Positions 7,832 through 16,334 of a stretch of DNA of 64,000 nucleotides are shown here, in pieces. The notes beneath the pieces are model-generated. The model searched no databases. It saw only the letters and a list, made by a program, of their open reading frames with translations, and was not told where the DNA came from. Origin of the DNA: UMGS1601 sp900553335. GTDB lineage: Bacteria; Bacillota; Clostridia; Oscillospirales; Ruminococcaceae. The position numbers and the translations under genes are program-made. Positions within the stretch are counted from its first letter, which is position 1. Each line of letters opens with the position of its first letter. The stretch lies in assembly GCA_937920725.1 (NCBI GenBank), contig CALEUW010000018.1:186001-250000 (forward strand), read 5' to 3'.

Positions 7832-8998
7832 ATGAAAAAAATACTGACTGTACTAATTGTAATTTTAGTTTTGTTTAACCTGTCGGCGGTGTATTCTTAT
7901 GCTGACGGAAGCGTTTATGCCGCAAAAAATCAAAATACCCTGTCAGTTTCAGCTGATAAATATGCAATAATGGAAATTGAGTCAAAGACCTTTTTAGCAG
8001 GAAAAGGTTCTTATGAAACCTTTGCAGCATCACATTTTACAAAACTTATGACGCTTTTGCTTGTGTGTGAAAAAATAGATGATAAAAGCGTGTCGTTTGA
8101 CGATGTAGTAACTGTAAGCGAGTATGCAAACTTGCAGCAAGGATCGCAGGTGTGGCTTGACAAGGGTGAGAAAATAAAAATTTCGGAGCTGATAAAAGCT
8201 GTGACTATAGGTAACGCAAACGACGCCTGTGTTGCTTTAAGTGAAACTGTTGACAAAAAAATATCCGATTTCGTTTCTAGAATGAATGATAAAGCAAAAA
8301 AGCTTGGAATGATAAATACGGTTTATGCAGATTGTACCGGGGAATCAAATGACAATATAACAACTGTTCATGATACGGCAATTTTGGCATCTGAGCTTTT
8401 GCGTCATGAATACCTAAAAGAATATCTTACGTCTTGGCGAGATTTTATAGGTGAAAAGCAGTCTGAGGTTGTAAATCAAAACACGCTTGTTAAAAGTTAT
8501 AAAGGAATTACGGGGCTAAAAGCCTGCGTCAGCGCACAGGGAGTAAATATGATCTCGGCGAGCGCTCAAAGGGGAGATATGTCCATAGTGTGTATTGCTG
8601 TGGGCTGTTCAAGCAGAGATCAAAGAGCTGTTGATGCTGAAAATATGCTTGATTTTTCGTTTTCTCAGTTTCAGGTTTATACACCTGAAGTTGATGAAAC
8701 TTTGCTGGATGACATAAATGTTGCACACGGAGATAAAGAAAGCGTCAAGGTTTCACTTTCAAAGCCGCTAAAACTTGTGATAAAAAGAGGAACATCTTCA
8801 GAGCTTTTGGTAGATGCAAATCGAGAGGAAAGTGTTGAAGCGCCGAAGAAAAAAGGAGATAGTGTTGGCAGAATAACCGTTAAAAACGGCGATAAAACCG
8901 TATTTTCTTCGGATATAGAGCTTTCTGAGGATGCAGAGAAGATAACTGTTTTCGGAGCATTTTTAAAGCTTATTTATTCGTTGACAGGAGGAAAATAA
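7832..8998 (+). CDS. DacF-like D,D-carboxypeptidase homologue with substituted active site
   Basis: 388 residues: signal peptide (about 1-25), S11-peptidase/PBP5-like domain, C-terminal beta domain and a terminal amphipathic segment (FGAFLKLIYSL) that could anchor it. Aligned to DacF-type enzymes, all three catalytic motifs are changed: SxxK becomes HFTK (H68-K71 in AASHFTKLMT), SxN becomes NAN (N128-N130 in GNANDACVAL), and KTG becomes KAC (K230-C232 in GLKACVS). The surrounding fold sequence, such as NDACVALSE and TGLK, is conserved, so this is a structured protein rather than a decayed gene. It probably binds peptidoglycan or a partner without hydrolysing D-Ala-D-Ala. GGAGGAG precedes the start. 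Directly upstream of the pgi promoter. Confidence 0.85.
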   Translation: MKKILTVLIVILVLFNLSAVYSYADGSVYAAKNQNTLSVSADKYAIMEIESKTFLAGKGSYETFAASHFTKLMTLLLVCEKIDDKSVSFDDVVTVSEYANLQQGSQVWLDKGEKIKISELIKAVTIGNANDACVALSETVDKKISDFVSRMNDKAKKLGMINTVYADCTGESNDNITTVHDTAILASELLRHEYLKEYLTSWRDFIGEKQSEVVNQNTLVKSYKGITGLKACVSAQGVNMISASAQRGDMSIVCIAVGCSSRDQRAVDAENMLDFSFSQFQVYTPEVDETLLDDINVAHGDKESVKVSLSKPLKLVIKRGTSSELLVDANREESVEAPKKKGDSVGRITVKNGDKTVFSSDIELSEDAEKITVFGAFLKLIYSLTGGK

Positions 8999-9027
8999 AC
9001 AAACTGATAATAATTTAAAAAAAGGAC

Positions 9028-9056
9028 TTGAAAAAAAGCGTAAATTATAGTATTAT
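9028..9056 (+). promoter_or_regulatory. Promoter of leader RNA copy A / pgi
   Basis: TTGAAA (9028-9033), 17-base spacer, TATTAT (9051-9056). Expected transcription start is around 9063, exactly where the repeated RNA element begins. Confidence 0.7.
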
Positions 9057-9063
9057 AATTATA

Positions 9064-9140
9064 ACAACGACTATGTCCCTTCGCCTCAAAGAGGCTAATG
9101 CTCGGTCGCTTGTTGAATGACGGGGGGTTGCCCCTTATTG
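9064..9140 (+). ncRNA. Repeated structured leader RNA, copy A (upstream of pgi)
   Basis: This element recurs at 51263-51392. Both begin AACGACTATGT just after a -10 box and end with a 47-base block (here 9094-9140) that matches copy B at 43 positions. Visible structure: CGAC near the 5' end can pair with GTCG in the 3' block; a perfect GCCTC/GAGGC hairpin (9083-9095); and a 3' hairpin with GGGG/CCCC stem extended by AATGA/TTATT. About 130 bases of leader separate it from the pgi start. No U tract follows the last hairpin, so it is not a simple terminator. I do not recognise the class; a cis-regulatory leader or riboswitch is the best guess. Confidence 0.6.
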
Positions 9141-9271
9141 TAATAAAACGGCTTTTGTTGTTTCTTTTTCCGAAGCGTTTAAAAGAGATAGGTTAAAGAG
9201 ATTAATATAAGTCTTTTAGAATAATATTTTTTGTATGGAACACAATTTAATAAGCAGAAAGGATGTTTTTA

Positions 9272-10603
9272 GTGGCTGTTAAGTTAAACACAAAGTACCT
9301 TGAGGGAACAGTTTCAGAACATGAGCTTGAGGGCGTAAAATCACAGGTAACTGCTGCTCATAATTTAGTTGAAACAAGATCGGGTCAGGGTAATGATTTT
9401 CTCGGATGGGTTGATCTTCCCGTAGATTACGATAAAGAAGAGTTTGCAAGAATTAAAGCTGCTGCCGAAAGGATTAAGCAAAAGGCTGATATTCTCATAG
9501 TAATCGGAATCGGAGGCTCATATCTTGGAGCAAGAGCTGCGATTGAGCTTTTAAAATCTCCGTTTTACAATAATATGAAAAAGGATACTCCTGACATTTA
9601 TTATGTCGGAAACAGCATCAGTCCTACATATTTGAACGAAGTGCTTTCAATTTGTGAAGGTAAGGATATATGTGTAAATGTTATTTCAAAATCTGGTACT
9701 ACAACAGAGCCTGCCTTGGCGTTCAGAATATTTAAAAAGCTTGTTGAAGACAAGTACGGAAAGGAAGAAGCAAAAGAGAGAATTTTTGCTACAACAGACA
9801 AGGCAAGGGGAACTTTAAAGGAGCTTTCCGATAAGGAAGGCTATGAAACATTTACTATTGCTGATGATGTAGGAGGAAGATTCTCTGTTCTTACAGCTGT
9901 AGGACTTTTGCCGATAGCGGTTGCAGGCTGTGATATTGATAAGATTATGCAGGGTGCAGCAGCTGCAAGAGAAAAGTATTCTAAGGACGATGGAAACGAT
10001 TGCTATACATACGCAGCTATAAGAAACATTCTTTACCGCAAGGGCAAGAGTGTTGAGATGCTCGTTTCGTATGATCCTAGCTTTACAATGATGGCTGAAT
10101 GGTTTAAACAGCTTTACGGCGAGAGCGAGGGTAAGGACAATAAGGGTATTTTCCCTTCGTCCGCTACATTCTCAACAGACCTTCATTCTTTGGGACAGTT
10201 TATTCAGGACGGTTCGAGAATAATGTTTGAAACGGTTGTTGACATTAAACATCCTAAGCAGGATCTGTTCCTTGAGGCAGACGAGCAGAATCTTGACGGA
10301 CTTAATTTCCTGTCAAATCAGAATATGTCCGTTGTAAACAGGAAAGCTTTTGAGGGAACAATTTTGGCTCATACAGAGGGCGGCGTTCCGAACATTGTAA
10401 TCGAGGTTGACGCACTTGATGAAGAAAACTTCGGAGAGCTTGTATATTTCTTTGAAAAGGCTTGTGCAATTTCAGGATATATGCTTGGCGTTAATCCTTT
10501 TAATCAGCCGGGTGTTGAAAGCTATAAGAAGAATATGTTTGCACTTTTAGGAAAGCCGGGTTATGAGGACGCTAAGGCTGCTTTGGAAGAAAAACTTAAG
10601 TAA
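9272..10603 (+). CDS. pgi: Glucose-6-phosphate isomerase
   Basis: About 443 residues, the short bacterial form. It interconverts glucose-6-phosphate and fructose-6-phosphate in glycolysis. Family motifs: IGIGGSYLGARAA in the phosphosugar-binding SIS domain, VISKSGTTTEPA, GGRFSVLTAVGLLP and the C-terminal NPFNQPGVESYKKNMF. I use GTG at 9272 (MAVKLNTKYL) because AGAAAGGA lies about 9 bases upstream; the ATG at 9263 has the ribosome site directly against it. It lies behind the repeated structured leader RNA and its own promoter, so its expression may be controlled by that RNA. A small P-loop gene follows 65 bases downstream. Confidence 0.95.
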   Translation: MAVKLNTKYLEGTVSEHELEGVKSQVTAAHNLVETRSGQGNDFLGWVDLPVDYDKEEFARIKAAAERIKQKADILIVIGIGGSYLGARAAIELLKSPFYNNMKKDTPDIYYVGNSISPTYLNEVLSICEGKDICVNVISKSGTTTEPALAFRIFKKLVEDKYGKEEAKERIFATTDKARGTLKELSDKEGYETFTIADDVGGRFSVLTAVGLLPIAVAGCDIDKIMQGAAAAREKYSKDDGNDCYTYAAIRNILYRKGKSVEMLVSYDPSFTMMAEWFKQLYGESEGKDNKGIFPSSATFSTDLHSLGQFIQDGSRIMFETVVDIKHPKQDLFLEADEQNLDGLNFLSNQNMSVVNRKAFEGTILAHTEGGVPNIVIEVDALDEENFGELVYFFEKACAISGYMLGVNPFNQPGVESYKKNMFALLGKPGYEDAKAALEEKLK

Positions 10604-10668
10604 GGCGCAAACAGGTTTATCCTGAAAAAATAAAAATTGCCATTAGTGGCGGAATGGAGCGTAAATTT

Positions 10669-11073
10669 ATGATTAAGATTATTACAGGAAAACGAGGAAC
10701 CGGAAAAACTAAGATTTTGGTTGATAACATCACATCAGCTGTTGAGAAAGCAACAGGAGATGTAGTTTGCATCGAAAGAGGTATGAAGCTCACATATGAT
10801 ATTCCTCATAAGGTAAGACTTGTAGACGCTGAGGAGTACGGTATTTCCGGATTTGATACATTCTACGGCTTCATCACAGGAATGCTTGCAGGTAACTACG
10901 ATATTCAAGAGGTTTTTGTTGATGGAATTCTTAAGATAGGCGGAAGAAATTATGATGAACTCGGAGCTATGTTTGAAAAGCTCGCAATGATTGCTAAAGA
11001 CGTAGTAGTTACATTTACGGTATCTGCTGATCTTGATGAGCTTCCTGCAAAAGTAAAGGGTTTCATCAAGTAA
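10669..11073 (+). CDS. Small P-loop protein of unknown function
   Basis: 134 residues starting MIKIITGKRGTGKTK, a Walker A motif (GKRGTGKT) at residues 7-14, with a possible Walker B strand in IQEVFVDGI. There are no additional domains, membrane segments or export signal. Start at 10669 is preferred since GGAG lies about 9 bases upstream; the ATG at 10654 overlaps that site. Proteins of this length in related genomes are sometimes labelled as PilT-like, but nothing in the sequence supports a motility role. Position between pgi and the DUF177-rpmF pair suggests a soluble nucleotide-binding protein. Confidence 0.65.
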   Translation: MIKIITGKRGTGKTKILVDNITSAVEKATGDVVCIERGMKLTYDIPHKVRLVDAEEYGISGFDTFYGFITGMLAGNYDIQEVFVDGILKIGGRNYDELGAMFEKLAMIAKDVVVTFTVSADLDELPAKVKGFIK

Positions 11074-11107
11074 TTTTCAAATTTTAAGAATTAAATCGGA
11101 AAAACTA

Positions 11108-11136
11108 TTGACAATAGTTTTCAAATTAGTTATAAT
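11108..11136 (+). promoter_or_regulatory. Promoter of DUF177-rpmF
   Basis: TTGACA (11108-11113), 17-base spacer, TATAAT (11131-11136): full consensus, 27 bases before the DUF177 ATG. Confidence 0.9.
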
Positions 11137-11163
11137 TAACTTTGTGACATTTGGGGTGATAAG

Positions 11164-11622
11164 ATGAAGCTTATGCTTAAAGAGCTGTTTGAGGTAGTTT
11201 CTTCACAGCGTGAGATCGACGGTTTTGTCACTTCGGACGAGCTTGTTTTGCCAGAAGGCTACTCGCTTAAAGAGCCTGTGGCGGTCAAGGGAAGGGTATT
11301 TAACCGTGCCGGAATTGTAACGATCGAATACAAGCTGAAGGCTTTCATGAAGCTTGTCTGTGACAGATGTCTTGATGAGTTTGAGGATGTTTTTGAATAT
11401 GACTTTTCTCACATTCTTGTTACTCGGTTAAATAACAGTGACGAGGATGAGGAATATATTTTGTGTGGTGATAACGTTCTTGATCTCGATGAGTTGGCTA
11501 TTTCTGATTTATTGTTGCAGCTGCCTTCAAAGATTTTATGTAAGGAAGACTGCAAGGGCTTATGCTTTGTTTGCGGACAGAATCTGAACGAAGCGACTTG
11601 CGAATGCTCAAAGAGTCAATAG
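11164..11622 (+). CDS. DUF177/YceD family protein
   Basis: 152 residues. The family (YceD, DUF177) almost always precedes rpmF, as here (47 bases apart), and has been linked to 23S rRNA accumulation. The sequence shows the conserved cysteine pairs: CDRCLDEFED in the middle and, near the end, CKGLCFVCGQNLN followed by CEC, consistent with a metal-binding site. It has a consensus promoter of its own. The call rests on the cysteine pattern, the length and the rpmF neighbour. Confidence 0.85.
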   Translation: MKLMLKELFEVVSSQREIDGFVTSDELVLPEGYSLKEPVAVKGRVFNRAGIVTIEYKLKAFMKLVCDRCLDEFEDVFEYDFSHILVTRLNNSDEDEEYILCGDNVLDLDELAISDLLLQLPSKILCKEDCKGLCFVCGQNLNEATCECSKSQ

Positions 11623-11669
11623 CCGCAGCAATAATTATTTAAAAGTAACCTAAGAGGAGGTGCCCGAAA

Positions 11670-11855
11670 ATGGCAGTACCAAAGAGAAAGGTATCTAAGG
11701 CAAGAAGAGATAAAAGACGCTCTAATGTCTGGAAGTTAAACCCACCTGCACTGTGCAAATGCTCACACTGCGGAGAGCTTACAGCTCCGCACAAGGTTTG
11801 CAAGAATTGCGGATATTATAAGGGTGTTGAAGTAATTCACATGGAAGAAGCATAA
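11670..11855 (+). CDS. rpmF: Ribosomal protein bL32
   Basis: 61 residues beginning MAVPKRKVSKARRDKRRS, typical of bL32, with a complete zinc ribbon: CSHCG then CKNCGYY. Preceded by AGGAGGTG and followed at once by a strong terminator, so DUF177-rpmF forms a two-gene operon. This is the four-cysteine (zinc-binding) form. Confidence 0.97.
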   Translation: MAVPKRKVSKARRDKRRSNVWKLNPPALCKCSHCGELTAPHKVCKNCGYYKGVEVIHMEEA

Positions 11856-11865
11856 TCGCTTTAAG

Positions 11866-11898
11866 GCAGAGGTGGAGGTAATTCATCTCTGCTTTTTT
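11866..11898 (+). terminator. Intrinsic terminator after rpmF
   Basis: GCAGAGGTG (11866-11874) pairs with CATCTCTGC (11884-11892), nine pairs including one G-U, followed by TTTTTT. Confidence 0.9.
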
Positions 11899-11949
11899 CG
11901 TATAGAGTATTTGACGAGTGTAATAATCGCATCAATGGGTGAAACTAAT

Positions 11950-12393
11950 ATGGAAAAGTTTGTTGCTGTCAGTCTGAAAACGCATGAGGAATATTTAGGC
12001 ATATTAAACAAGCTTAAAAGCAAATCAAAATATGTTGAAATAGTTCAGATTGACGGATTCGACAAAGAAGATAAAATTGTTGAATTTGCAAATTGTCATC
12101 TTAAGCTGATTGAAAAACGGGAAGTTAATAAATGGCTGGGAACTAAGACAAACAGAGTAGTACCGAAATATGTTTATTTAATTCCTTCCGAAGGTAGAGA
12201 TTTTTGGAAATTTTTAAGCAGATTTTCCTCTTTTTATCTTGAGAGCTATAGTGAAAAATATGGATATATGCCTTTGGAAACGGAATTTGGTTTAGATGAT
12301 ATTGCTTTCTTAGATAAAGATAAAAATCCGTTGTTTTATACAACTACTCACGAGGGATATGCTGATATTGCGGTTTCCTTAATAGATAAATAA
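11950..12393 (+). CDS. Hypothetical protein
   Basis: 147 residues of a soluble protein I do not recognise. It has no signal peptide or membrane segment and no catalytic motif that I can name; the middle is rich in aromatic residues (RDFWKFLSRFSSFYLESYSEKYGYMP). The open frame extends upstream to 11872, but that part overlaps the rpmF terminator; ATG 11950 has GGGTGAA about 8 bases before it. der follows 25 bases downstream on the same strand, so it may be the first gene of the der-plsY-gpsA group. Confidence 0.6.
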   Translation: MEKFVAVSLKTHEEYLGILNKLKSKSKYVEIVQIDGFDKEDKIVEFANCHLKLIEKREVNKWLGTKTNRVVPKYVYLIPSEGRDFWKFLSRFSSFYLESYSEKYGYMPLETEFGLDDIAFLDKDKNPLFYTTTHEGYADIAVSLIDK

Positions 12394-12418
12394 TTAAAAC
12401 GAGAAGGAGGCATTAACT

Positions 12419-13747
12419 ATGGCATTGCCTTTAGTTGCTATTGTCGGAAGACCTAATGTCGGAAAATCTACGCTTTTTAATAAGCTAATAGGACAGCGTC
12501 TTTCAATAGTTGAAGATACCCCGGGTGTTACAAGAGATAGAATATATGCTAAATGTGAATGGTTGTCAAAGTCATTTATGCTGGTAGACACCGGAGGAAT
12601 TGAGCCTAAGACAGACGATATTATTTTGTCACAGATGAAAAGACAGGCTCAGCTTGCAATCGAAAAAGCGGAAGTTATAATTTTTGTGACGGATTTAAGA
12701 AGCGGAGTTACCGCAAATGATCTTGATGTTGCAAATATGCTTTTAAAATCTGGAAAGCCGGTTGTGCTTTGTGTAAATAAATGCGACGGAGTAGGAGAAG
12801 TTCCGCCTGAATTTTACGAATTTTATAATTTGGGACTAGGAGATCCGATTGCCGTTTCATCTGTCCACGGACACGGGACGGGCGATTTGCTTGACGCCGT
12901 GTTTGAAAATATGCCCGAAACAGAAGAATATGAAGAGTCTGATGCTGTGAAGGTTGCAGTTATCGGAAAACCTAATGTCGGAAAGTCTTCTCTTATAAAT
13001 AAGCTCTGCAAGGAAGACAGGCTGATCGTTTCGGATATTGCCGGAACTACAAGAGATGCGACCGATACAGAGATTGAAAATGAAAAAGGAAAGTTTGTAT
13101 TTATTGATACCGCAGGAATAAGAAGAAAGTCAAAGGTTTTGGAATCTATTGAAAAATACAGTGTTTTGCGCTCTTACATGGCTGTTGACAGAGCAGATGT
13201 CGCTGTTATTGTAATTGATGCAACCGAGGGCTTTACCGAGCAGGATTCAAAAGTAGCAGGATATGCTCATGAGCAGGGGAAAGCATGCATTGTTGCGGTA
13301 AATAAATGGGATGCCGTTGAAAAACAGACAGGAACTATGAACGAGTTCACTCAAAAGCTTAAAAATGACTTTTCTTTTATGTCATATGTACCGTTTGTAT
13401 TTATTTCTGCAAAAACAGGTCAGCGGCTTGACAAGCTGCTTGACAAAATTTTATATGTTACCGAGCAAAATTCTGTCAGAATCTCAACAGGAAAGCTTAA
13501 TGATATTTTGGCATACGCTACAAGCAGGGTTCAGCCGCCGAGCGACAAAGGAAAGCGTTTGAAAATATATTATATGACTCAGGCGTCAACAAAACCGCCT
13601 ACATTTGTAACCTTTGTAAACAGAAAGGACCTTTTCCATTTTTCATATCAAAGATATATAGAAAATCAAATAAGAGAAACCTTTTCTCTTGAGGGAACTC
13701 CTGTGAGATTCATTGTAAGAGAAAGGGCAAGAGATGACGTTAAATAG
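12419..13747 (+). CDS. der: Ribosome-associated GTPase Der (EngA)
   Basis: 442 residues with the double-GTPase layout unique to Der: G1 motifs GRPNVGKST near residue 9 and GKPNVGKSS near 182, DTGG and DTAG switch motifs, NKCD and NKWD base-specificity motifs, and a C-terminal KH-like domain ending VRFIVRERA. Der acts in 50S subunit assembly. AGAAGGAGG precedes the ATG. It heads der-plsY-gpsA, a frequent order in Bacillota. Confidence 0.97.
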   Translation: MALPLVAIVGRPNVGKSTLFNKLIGQRLSIVEDTPGVTRDRIYAKCEWLSKSFMLVDTGGIEPKTDDIILSQMKRQAQLAIEKAEVIIFVTDLRSGVTANDLDVANMLLKSGKPVVLCVNKCDGVGEVPPEFYEFYNLGLGDPIAVSSVHGHGTGDLLDAVFENMPETEEYEESDAVKVAVIGKPNVGKSSLINKLCKEDRLIVSDIAGTTRDATDTEIENEKGKFVFIDTAGIRRKSKVLESIEKYSVLRSYMAVDRADVAVIVIDATEGFTEQDSKVAGYAHEQGKACIVAVNKWDAVEKQTGTMNEFTQKLKNDFSFMSYVPFVFISAKTGQRLDKLLDKILYVTEQNSVRISTGKLNDILAYATSRVQPPSDKGKRLKIYYMTQASTKPPTFVTFVNRKDLFHFSYQRYIENQIRETFSLEGTPVRFIVRERARDDVK

Positions 13748-13773
13748 CTTTTTATAATAAGGGGGCGTGTACA

Positions 13774-14436
13774 ATGAGCATATCTCAGATTCTGGCGCTT
13801 GTAATAGTTGTGGCTGCTGCATATCTTTTCGGAAGCTTAAACTCGGCGATAATAGTATGCAAGGCGGTAAAGCACGATGATATAAGAAAGTACGGTAGTA
13901 AAAATGCAGGACTTACGAATGTTTTAAGAACATACGGAAAGTCGATTGCACTTATAACCTTGCTTTGCGATCTTTTTAAAGGAATTTTTGCTGTTACTCT
14001 TGCAAGAACAATCGTTGGAAACGTACTTGGAATAATGTTTTTCGGAGAAAATCTCTTCATAGGGTACGCAGCAGGACTGGCTGTAGTTCTCGGACATATT
14101 TTCCCTATATATTACGGTTTTCGCGGCGGAAAGGGAGTGCTTACTGCCTGCACAACAATGCTTGCTATTGATCCGCTGAGTATGTCTATTGCTCTGTTAG
14201 TCTTTATCATAGTTGTAGTTTTAACAAAATACGTTTCGCTTGGTTCTATAATAGCAGCAGTTGTATATCCTATTACAACGGCTGTGTCGCAGGTTTTACT
14301 GGGCACAAGCGGTGTGCTGGAAAATTCTGTTTTGGCATGCTTGTTATCTGTTATTGTAATAGTCAAGCACCGCACGAATATAATAAGACTAGTAAAGGGA
14401 ACTGAAAACAAACTGAGCTTTAAAAAGCAATCATAA
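13774..14436 (+). CDS. plsY: Acyl-phosphate:glycerol-3-phosphate acyltransferase PlsY
   Basis: 220 residues, polytopic membrane protein. Family motifs: YLFGSLNSAIIVCK at the N-terminus, GSKNAGLTNVLRTYGK, and GHIFPIYYGFRGGKGVLTA. It transfers the acyl group from acyl-phosphate to sn-glycerol-3-phosphate, the first step of phospholipid synthesis. gpsA, which makes the glycerol-3-phosphate substrate, follows 17 bases later. AAGGGGGCG precedes the ATG. Confidence 0.95.
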   Translation: MSISQILALVIVVAAAYLFGSLNSAIIVCKAVKHDDIRKYGSKNAGLTNVLRTYGKSIALITLLCDLFKGIFAVTLARTIVGNVLGIMFFGENLFIGYAAGLAVVLGHIFPIYYGFRGGKGVLTACTTMLAIDPLSMSIALLVFIIVVVLTKYVSLGSIIAAVVYPITTAVSQVLLGTSGVLENSVLACLLSVIVIVKHRTNIIRLVKGTENKLSFKKQS

Positions 14437-14453
14437 TTTTAGAGGGTGATAAT

Positions 14454-15437
14454 ATGGCAAATATAGCTATTCTAGGTTCAGGTGGTTTCGGATTAGCTCT
14501 CGCAGTGTTGTGCTACAACAGGGGGCATAATGTTTGCGTATGGTCGAAGTTTAAAGATGAGATCGACACCATCAAGAGAACCGGCGAGTTAAAGGCAAAG
14601 CTTCCGGGGGTAATCATTCCCGATAGAATTGAGCTTACAACAGACATATCCTGCGCTAAAGACAAGGATATAGTAGTTGTGGGGATTCCGTCCGCATTTG
14701 TAAGAAGCGTATGCATGGAGGCGGCGGAATATATTGATAAAAAGACGGTCGTTGTAAGCACGGCTAAAGGACTTGAGGAAGGCAGCCTCAAGCTTATGAG
14801 CGAGGTCGTTAAGGAGTCTATACCTGATAACACCGTAGTTGCGCTTACCGGTCCTTCTCATGCTGAGGAGATAGCAAGGGGGCTGCCTACGCTTATAGTT
14901 GCCGCTTGCAATGATTTGTCTGCGGCAAAGTATGTTCAAAGGGAGCTTTCGAGTGAAACCTTGAGAATATATACGAGCGAAGATGTTATAGGCTGTGAGA
15001 TAGGAGGAGCGCTAAAAAACATAATAGCTCTTGCCGCAGGAATATGTGACGGAATGGGCTATGGTGACAACACTAAGGCTGCTCTTATGACAAGAGGAAT
15101 AAACGAAATAAAGCGTCTTGGAATTGCATTGGGCGGAAAAAGCGAAACCTTTTCAGGACTTACAGGAATCGGAGATTTAATAGTTACCTGCACCAGTATG
15201 CATTCAAGAAATCGAAGGGCCGGAATTTTGATCGGACAAGGAGTAGCGCCTGCTGAGGCGATAAGAAGAGTCGGAACAGTAGAAGGATATTATTGCGCTA
15301 AGACAGCATATGAGCTATCAAAAAAGATGGGTGTTGAAATGCCTATAACTCAACAGCTTCACAATGTTTTGGAAAACGGAAAGGACGCATTCCAGAGCTT
15401 AAAAGAGCTTATGCTAAGACCAAGAGTGTCGGAATAA
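14454..15437 (+). CDS. gpsA: Glycerol-3-phosphate dehydrogenase [NAD(P)+]
   Basis: 327 residues. The Rossmann motif is GSGGFGLALA at residue 7; family motifs KGLEEGS, LTGPSHAEEIARGLPT, the catalytic-lysine region GGALKNIIALAAG and SGLTGIGDLIVTC follow. It reduces dihydroxyacetone phosphate to sn-glycerol-3-phosphate for phospholipid synthesis and is the last gene of der-plsY-gpsA before a hairpin terminator. Confidence 0.96.
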   Translation: MANIAILGSGGFGLALAVLCYNRGHNVCVWSKFKDEIDTIKRTGELKAKLPGVIIPDRIELTTDISCAKDKDIVVVGIPSAFVRSVCMEAAEYIDKKTVVVSTAKGLEEGSLKLMSEVVKESIPDNTVVALTGPSHAEEIARGLPTLIVAACNDLSAAKYVQRELSSETLRIYTSEDVIGCEIGGALKNIIALAAGICDGMGYGDNTKAALMTRGINEIKRLGIALGGKSETFSGLTGIGDLIVTCTSMHSRNRRAGILIGQGVAPAEAIRRVGTVEGYYCAKTAYELSKKMGVEMPITQQLHNVLENGKDAFQSLKELMLRPRVSE

Positions 15438-15445
15438 TACTTAAT

Positions 15446-15490
15446 TTTGCGAGGACATTTATTAGTTTTGTCTTCGCAAATTTTGCTTTT
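15446..15490 (+). terminator. Terminator after gpsA
   Basis: TTTGCGAGGACA (15446-15457) pairs with TGTCTTCGCAAA (15469-15480), 12 pairs with one G-U. The T-rich tail TTTTGCTTTT is interrupted. Confidence 0.75.
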
Positions 15491-15505
15491 AAGGTAAAAA
15501 TCTTC

Positions 15506-15534
15506 TTTACAAAATTTCCCCTATATGATATACT
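15506..15534 (+). promoter_or_regulatory. Promoter of the pyrH-to-polC run
   Basis: TTTACA (15506-15511), 17-base spacer, TATACT (15529-15534), about 68 bases upstream of pyrH. Confidence 0.75.
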
Positions 15535-15601
15535 ATTACGAAGAGGATGCAGAATCTAAATTCTTTTAATTTATTAATATGAAAGAGAGATGTGGCGCAT
15601 T

Positions 15602-16306
15602 ATGGAACCTAAATACAAAAGAATTCTTTTAAAGCTAAGCGGCGAGGCGCTTGCAGGCGATAAGAAAACAGGGCTGGATTATGATGTCATTACGACATTT
15701 GGAAAGAGTATAAAAAAATGTGTTGATGCCGGCGTTGAAGTTGGAATTGTCGTAGGCGGGGGAAACTTCTGGAGAGGACGCTCAAGCGGCGCTATGGACA
15801 GAACGAGAGCCGATCATATCGGAATGCTCGCAACCACAATGAATGCGCTTGCTGTTGCCGATGGACTTGAAAATTTGGGAGTTGAGGTAAGAGTTCAGAC
15901 GGCTATATCAATGCGGGAGGTTGCAGAGCCTTATATAAGGAACAGAGCAATGCGGCACTTTGAAAAGGGAAGAGTTGTGATATTTGGCTGCGGAACAGGA
16001 AATCCGTTTTTTTCAACAGATACTGCGGCTGCGCTCAGAGCGGCTGAAATTGAAGCAGATATAATTTTAAAAGCAACTATGGTTGACGGAGTATATGATA
16101 AGGATCCTCATAAGTACGATGATGCTGTCAAGTACGATACTATAAGCTACGGCGATATACTTTCAAAGAATCTTGCTGTAATGGATTCTACTGCTGCGGC
16201 GCTTTGTAAGGACAACGGTATTCCGATACTTGTTTTTAATCTGGAAAAGCCTGATAATATCTATGACGCTTGTATGGGAAAAAGCGTAGGTACTATCGTA
16301 GAATAA
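15602..16306 (+). CDS. pyrH: UMP kinase
   Basis: 234 residues of the amino-acid-kinase fold. Motifs: KYKRILLKLSGEALAG, VVGGGNFWRGR, MDRTRADHIGMLATTMN and GNPFFSTDTAAALRA. It phosphorylates UMP to UDP. I start at 15602 because MEPKYKRILLKLSGEAL matches the usual N-terminus; an ATG four codons upstream (15590) is an alternative with a purine-rich site very close to it. First gene of pyrH-frr-uppS-cdsA-dxr-rseP-ispG-polC. Confidence 0.95.
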   Translation: MEPKYKRILLKLSGEALAGDKKTGLDYDVITTFGKSIKKCVDAGVEVGIVVGGGNFWRGRSSGAMDRTRADHIGMLATTMNALAVADGLENLGVEVRVQTAISMREVAEPYIRNRAMRHFEKGRVVIFGCGTGNPFFSTDTAAALRAAEIEADIILKATMVDGVYDKDPHKYDDAVKYDTISYGDILSKNLAVMDSTAAALCKDNGIPILVFNLEKPDNIYDACMGKSVGTIVE

Positions 16307-16334
16307 TATTTTAATTTTGACGGAGGAATTTACA

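Noticed and set aside
9028..9271. Insertion-sequence end or transposon remnant as explanation of the repeated element
   Set aside because: No terminal inverted repeats or target duplications seen; both copies begin at a predicted transcription start. Not fully excluded without a search.
11872..11949. Longer start for the hypothetical gene after rpmF
   Set aside because: It lies in the rpmF terminator and has no ribosome site.
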